Positions 60,797 to 64,000 of a DNA stretch of 64,000 nt are shown here, in pieces (the first letter of the stretch is position 1; each line of letters starts with the position of its first letter). Origin of the DNA: Verrucomicrobiota bacterium (GTDB lineage: Bacteria > Verrucomicrobiota > Verrucomicrobiia > Opitutales > Opitutaceae); assembly GCA_019136515.1 (NCBI GenBank), contig JAGVUB010000142.1:40445-104444 (forward strand), read 5' to 3'. Position numbers and translations under genes: made by a program. The notes beneath the pieces were generated by a model, which was not told where the DNA came from, ran no database searches, and worked only from the letters and a program-made list of their open reading frames with translations.

Positions 60797-61243
60797 ATGA
60801 AGGCGAACCGAGTCGAAGCCCTCGAAGTCTACCAGTTGGCCTTCAGCCTCCAGCAGCGGCTCTTCGAGTTGTCGAAAGCGTTCCCTTGTGAAGAAGCCTA
60901 CTCGTTGACCGATCAGATGCGCCGTTCCTCCCGGTCGGTCGGTGCCAACCTTTCGGAAGCCTGGGCCAAGCGCCATTACCTCGCCCATTTCCGTGCCAAG
61001 CTCACCGACGAGGACGGCGAGAAAGAGGAGACCCTGCACTGGATCGCCAACGCGCATGCTTGCGGCTACCTCGACAGCCCAACCACCCAAACCCTGATTG
61101 CAGACTACATGCTCGTCGGCCGCCAGCTCGGCACCATGATCCGCTATGCCGAGTCCTGGTGCCAACCGTTCGCCTGCGCCACACCACCCACAAGCAGCAA
61201 CCGTCCACCGGCAACCCGCCCACCGGAAACCGGCAACCGGTAA
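60797..61243 (+). CDS. Four-helix-bundle protein (23S rRNA intervening-sequence/S23 type)
   Basis: A 148-residue protein. EALEVYQLAFSLQQRLFELSKAFPCEEAYSLTDQMRRSSRSVGANLSEAWAKR is the standard start of this family, followed by ETLHWIANAHACGYLD and a final helix. Members occur in rRNA intervening sequences, as accessory Avd-like proteins of diversity-generating retroelements, and scattered singly in genomes. Their function is not settled. No reverse transcriptase is present here. The last 15 residues (PPATRPPETGNR-like) are translated from the following heptamer array, so the repeat has captured the original stop. The gene is bracketed by inverted arrays. Confidence 0.9.
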   Translation: MKANRVEALEVYQLAFSLQQRLFELSKAFPCEEAYSLTDQMRRSSRSVGANLSEAWAKRHYLAHFRAKLTDEDGEKEETLHWIANAHACGYLDSPTTQTLIADYMLVGRQLGTMIRYAESWCQPFACATPPTSSNRPPATRPPETGNR

Positions 61244-61261
61244 CCGCCCACCGTCCACCGG
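61198..61261 (+). repeat. Array of nine degenerate 7-bp repeats (CNACCGG)
   Basis: Units CAACCGT, CCACCGG, CAACCCG, an 8-bp CCCACCGG, AAACCGG, CAACCGG, TAACCGC, CCACCGT, CCACCGG end exactly at the next ATG. It overlaps the 3' end of the four-helix-bundle gene. Confidence 0.85.
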
Positions 61262-62347
61262 ATGAACCTCCTGATCTACGCTCCCCAGATGGCCGCCTAC
61301 GGCGGCATGGAGCGCCACCTCTGCCTCGTCGCCGAGGCCGCGGCGCAGGCGGGGCACCGCACCGTGCTGCTCACGACCAGCAACTCGCTCGCGCCCGAGT
61401 GGCGCGAGCGCCTGCGCGGCGCCGGCGTCGAGTTGCGCGAGATGCCGGCCGCCCGCGGCACCGCCGGCGGCGTCGCCAAGGCGTGGTGGCTGCTCCGCCA
61501 GTCCCTCGCACTGCGTCGCCTCCGCTGGGACGTCGTCTACACCAACGGCCAGGGCGCGCTCGCCCGTCTCGTCTGGCTCGCCGCCCGGGCGGGCACCCGT
61601 CGCATCCATCATCATCACACCGCGGGCGACGCCGCCGAACAGGCGACCTGGACCGCCGGTTTCCGCCGCGTGCTCGCCGGCGCCGACGAACTCGTCGGCT
61701 GCAGCCGCTTCACCGCCGCGCAGCTCGACCGGGCCACCGGCCGCCCCGGCGCGTGTTTCCTGCCCTACCTCACCGAGACGGCCTTCGTCACCCCACCGCC
61801 CGCCGCGCCGTCGGCCGGCGCCACGCTGCGCTTCGGCTTCCTCGGCCGGCTCGTGCCCACCAAGGGCATCGAGACCATCCTCCGGCTCGCCGCCGACCCC
61901 GCGTGCGACGGCATCGAGTGGCACATCCACGGCGCTGGTCCCGACTACCCTCCGGAACGTTTCGCCGGCCACGCCCACATCACCTACCACGGTGGCTACG
62001 CGAACCCCGAACAGCAGGCGGCCATCCTCGCCGAGCTCGACGCTGTCGCGCTGTTCTCCGTCCACAACGAGGGCATGCCGCTCAGCCTGATCGAAACGAT
62101 GGCGGCCGGGCTGCCGTGGGTGGCGACCGCTCGCGGCGGCACGCCCGAGCTCGCCGAGTCCGCCGCCGACTGCGAACTCGTGGTGCACCCGGATAACTAC
62201 GACGAGTGCCGCGCCGCCGTGCTCGCCCTCGCCGCCCGGATCCACGACGGCCAGACCTCCCGCACCGCCCAACGCGCCGTGTGGGAACGCCGCTTCGGCC
62301 CCGCCCTCGTCCGCCAGCAGTGGCTGGAGTATCTCAACAAACGGTAG
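61262..62347 (+). CDS. Glycosyltransferase, GT4 family
   Basis: A 361-residue GT-B enzyme. MNLLIYAPQMAAYGGMERHLCLVAEAAAQAGH opens it. FLGRLVPTKGIETILRLAA and HNEGMPLSLIETMAAGLPWVATARGGTPEL are the classical GT4 donor-binding elements, with the conserved EX7E-like acidic pair. The start codon directly abuts the heptamer array, leaving no room for a Shine-Dalgarno. It is probably part of the polysaccharide locus, now separated from it by the repeat-flanked insertion. Confidence 0.9.
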   Translation: MNLLIYAPQMAAYGGMERHLCLVAEAAAQAGHRTVLLTTSNSLAPEWRERLRGAGVELREMPAARGTAGGVAKAWWLLRQSLALRRLRWDVVYTNGQGALARLVWLAARAGTRRIHHHHTAGDAAEQATWTAGFRRVLAGADELVGCSRFTAAQLDRATGRPGACFLPYLTETAFVTPPPAAPSAGATLRFGFLGRLVPTKGIETILRLAADPACDGIEWHIHGAGPDYPPERFAGHAHITYHGGYANPEQQAAILAELDAVALFSVHNEGMPLSLIETMAAGLPWVATARGGTPELAESAADCELVVHPDNYDECRAAVLALAARIHDGQTSRTAQRAVWERRFGPALVRQQWLEYLNKR

Positions 62348-62376
62348 CGAGGAGCAGGCCTCCGAAACCCTCGCCC

Positions 62377-62399
62377 GTAGCGGGACGTTTCACGTTCCG
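62377..62399 (+). repeat. GTAG-led REP-like hairpin
   Basis: GTAG is directly followed by a 7-bp stem CGGGACG/CGTTCCG (one G-U) with loop TTTCA. It lies 30 bp after the glycosyltransferase stop. The GACGTTTCAC core is shared with the hairpin at 27451. Confidence 0.5.
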
Positions 62400-62493
62400 T
62401 CTCCAGCAGACACCCATCGCGCGCCGGCCACTGCGCACCAACCACCGCCCGCCGCGCCCTTGCCTCACGCCACCGCTCAGCTACCCTTTCGCC

Positions 62494-62706
62494 ATGACTC
62501 GCCTCCAACAGCTTGAAAGCGACGCTCGCGTGCTCACCGATGCGGAACGTGCGACGTTCGCCGCCCATCTGTTGGCCTCGCTCCCTTCGGTGCTCGCGGA
62601 CCAGGACGAAGGAGTCGCCGAAGCGCTGCGACGCGAGGCCGAGATGGATGCCGCCCGCGACCCGGGGCTCACCTGGGATGAAGTGAAGAAGGCCTGCGGC
62701 CGATAG
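62494..62706 (+). CDS. Addiction-module antitoxin (TIGR02574-like)
   Basis: A 70-residue acidic, helical protein. LTDAERATFAAHLLASLPS, a central acidic stretch and a final MDAARDPGLTWDEVKKACGR match the small putative addiction-module component family. It precedes a RelE/ParE-type toxin gene by 9 bp, the usual order for this family. Confidence 0.82.
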   Translation: MTRLQQLESDARVLTDAERATFAAHLLASLPSVLADQDEGVAEALRREAEMDAARDPGLTWDEVKKACGR

Positions 62707-62715
62707 CCTTCATCG

Positions 62716-63009
62716 ATGGACCTGACCTTCCATCGTCTCGTCCAGCAGGACCCCCGGACAGTCCCCAGCTATTACCGATCGGTCGGCGGGGATGCACTTG
62801 CGGATCGGTTCTTCGATGAGTTGACGGCGCTGGTAGCAAAAATGGCAGCGCAGCCCACGATGTTTCACCCGCTCGAGGGCGGACTGTGGCGCGCGAACAT
62901 GGCCAACTTCCCCTATCATCTGCTCTACCGCGAGCGCGGCGGAACGGTGCGGGTTCTCGTCCTCCGCCACCACCGCCAACATCCCGTCACCGGCACCCAC
63001 CGGAGCTAG
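62716..63009 (+). CDS. RelE/ParE-family toxin
   Basis: A 97-residue protein. ALADRFFDELTALVAKMAAQPTMFHPLEGGLWRANMANFPYHLLYRERGGTVRVLVLRHHRQHP follows the RelE/ParE pattern: two helices, then the beta-sheet with the FPYxLxYR and VLxxRHHRxxP signatures. By family it cleaves mRNA at the ribosome or inhibits gyrase. Which applies cannot be told. It is paired with the upstream antitoxin and is probably autoregulated with it. Confidence 0.85.
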   Translation: MDLTFHRLVQQDPRTVPSYYRSVGGDALADRFFDELTALVAKMAAQPTMFHPLEGGLWRANMANFPYHLLYRERGGTVRVLVLRHHRQHPVTGTHRS

Positions 63010-63172
63010 CGGATATCCCGCTTGCCCGTCTCCGCTCCTCCGGCACGATCCGCCCATCGCCCCTCAGTGTGTCTCGCCCCGCCCGGCCGCCTCACCCGAT
63101 GAGCACCAAACCATTTTGGCCCCAGGCTCAGAAACTCGGCGCCGCATAACCGGCTGTTTTCCGGAAGAGAAA

Positions 63173-63400
63173 ATGAAAGACGTCGATCCATTCATCCCGA
63201 GCAGGAAAGCGGCAAAGATTTTCGTCGCGATCTATGGTGGCGCATTCCTGGTCGGACTGCTTGGGGTTCTCTTGCTCCCCAAAGAAGAGGTCACATTGAG
63301 GAATGTGTCGCTGGGAATGAGCTACTTCTTCGGTTTGCCTATCGTCGCAGGGTTCGGTCTCGAAGTCCTCAGGAAGACCGGCGTCTGGAACGGAAAGTAG
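63173..63400 (+). CDS. Small membrane protein, unknown
   Basis: A 75-residue protein with two predicted membrane segments (about 15-36 and 44-64) and short charged ends. The purine-rich GGAAGAGAAA before the ATG is a fair Shine-Dalgarno, unlike most genes here. Codon use and base composition are clearly less GC-rich than in the rest of the window, suggesting recent acquisition. No family was recognised. Confidence 0.6.
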   Translation: MKDVDPFIPSRKAAKIFVAIYGGAFLVGLLGVLLLPKEEVTLRNVSLGMSYFFGLPIVAGFGLEVLRKTGVWNGK

Positions 63401-63506
63401 CAAAGAATGAGGCGATCCGGCCACCTGTACCAATGCCGGGGAACGGCCTGGTCTCCAATCACCGCCAGCCGCCCGGCATGGCACACCTGAGATCGTTGGG
63501 CAAAAG

Positions 63507-63827
63507 ATGAAAGCGCTCGCCGAATCTTCCAGGACGACTGGAGGGCAACTGCTGCTCCTTTCACTTCTCGTCGCTTCGAGCGTCACTGCGTTTTTCGTCG
63601 CTGTAGCAAAGGGCGGTTGGGATGCGACGGCAATCATGCTCGCCTACGGCCCGGCGATGAACGGCGCGTTTCTGGTGGTGGGCGTTGTCGGCGTTTTGAT
63701 TGCGACAAAGTTCAAACGAGCGCCTGGTTTCAGGCGAAGCTTGGCTATGGCGGCCATAGTCCCGGCGCTTGCCGCTTTGGTTCTGTGGGGGACGATTGGC
63801 TTGTTCGTCCTGCACTACTGGTGGTGA
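63507..63827 (+). CDS. Small membrane protein, unknown
   Basis: A 106-residue protein with three hydrophobic segments (about 14-34, 44-66, 78-102) and a basic KFKRAPGFRR loop between the second and third. No motif was recognised. Like its neighbour it lies in a less GC-rich stretch. The 170 bases after it, to the window end, hold no gene that I can support; around 63891-63957 there is a pyrimidine-rich, loosely repetitive sequence. Confidence 0.55.
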   Translation: MKALAESSRTTGGQLLLLSLLVASSVTAFFVAVAKGGWDATAIMLAYGPAMNGAFLVVGVVGVLIATKFKRAPGFRRSLAMAAIVPALAALVLWGTIGLFVLHYWW

Positions 63828-64000
63828 AAGACAGAATGCCCAAATCTGGTCCGGCCTACTCACCCAGAAGCTGAGCACCTTTGGCATCCAGTCTTTCTCC
63901 GCTCTCTCTGGGCACTCTTGCCTTATCTCCGTGCCCTCTGTGTCCAACTGCTCCGTTTAGGGTGAGCGCAGGACTTGAGATGCACAGGCCCCGAAGCCCC

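Noticed and set aside
60797..61243. Diversity-generating retroelement around the four-helix-bundle gene
   Set aside because: There is no reverse transcriptase, template repeat or variable repeat within reach, so the Avd-like resemblance alone does not support it.
60797..61243. 23S rRNA intervening sequence
   Set aside because: No rRNA sequence flanks the gene; it lies among glycosyltransferases.
59537..61261. CRISPR array at the repeat-rich region
   Set aside because: The units are 7 bp, contiguous and degenerate, with no spacers and no cas genes nearby.
63099..63149. 16-codon open frame starting MSTKPFWPQ before the first small membrane gene
   Set aside because: Too short to judge, with no ribosome-binding site or known family. 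It could equally be chance.

Overview
The window is very GC-rich DNA packed with short-spaced genes. It suggests a Verrucomicrobiota bacterium, most likely an Opitutaceae-type organism. This is an inference from lineage-typical traits rather than a marker-gene match. The traits are a PEP-CTERM protein with an exosortase/EpsI fusion, a prepilin-like protein, DUF3108 and TPR secreted proteins, a four-helix-bundle (S23-type) gene among 7-bp repeats, and extreme G/C at third codon positions. I saw no rRNA, tRNA, CRISPR array, insertion sequence or prophage.

Region 1 (1-27.4 kb) is mostly chromosomal housekeeping. It holds galM, an ACP-FabZ-like fusion, rpmB, murJ, a CsgG-family secreted protein, a phosphate acetyltransferase split into two genes, an ArsR-methyltransferase fusion, an MBL-fold nuclease-like protein, AAG and OGG1-type DNA glycosylases, a PfkB sugar kinase, and a PEP-CTERM protein. 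It continues with an AMMECR1/LigB plus radical-SAM pair whose radical-SAM gene carries an internal deletion and frameshift, rplU-rpmA, rsmA, a sensor kinase, a VanY-like peptidase and several exported proteins of unknown function.

Region 2 (27.4-62.3 kb) is a large exopolysaccharide locus. A WcaI-type glycosyltransferase and a long TPR protein come first. An unusually long non-coding leader then precedes a NusG/RfaH-like regulator, an ops-like sequence, and an AbrB/PIN toxin-antitoxin pair. After that comes an almost gap-free run of genes on the + strand. It encodes Wza-like export, a Wzc-like tyrosine kinase, exosortase-EpsI, an outer-membrane barrel, an O-antigen ligase/polymerase and a Wzm/Wzt ABC exporter. 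Many glycosyltransferases and modifying enzymes follow: acyltransferases, pyruvyltransferase, Gfo/Idh oxidoreductase, SDR epimerase, a PP-loop ATPase and a sugar-transfer ATP-grasp. Repeated ATGA stop/start overlaps argue for one coupled transcription unit, which an RfaH-like processivity factor would help to read through. No initiating phosphoglycosyltransferase and no Wzx flippase are visible, so the locus probably depends on genes elsewhere.

Region 3 (59.4-64.0 kb) is accessory. Two glycosyltransferases and a four-helix-bundle gene lie between arrays of degenerate 7-bp repeats in alternating orientation. A RelE-type toxin-antitoxin pair follows, then a visibly less GC-rich tail with two tiny membrane proteins.

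The most unusual signals are the recurring heptamer arrays (also between the two pta genes and before wzt), GTAG-led REP-like hairpins, a C11 tract inside the PP-loop gene, and the regulatory leader of the polysaccharide locus.
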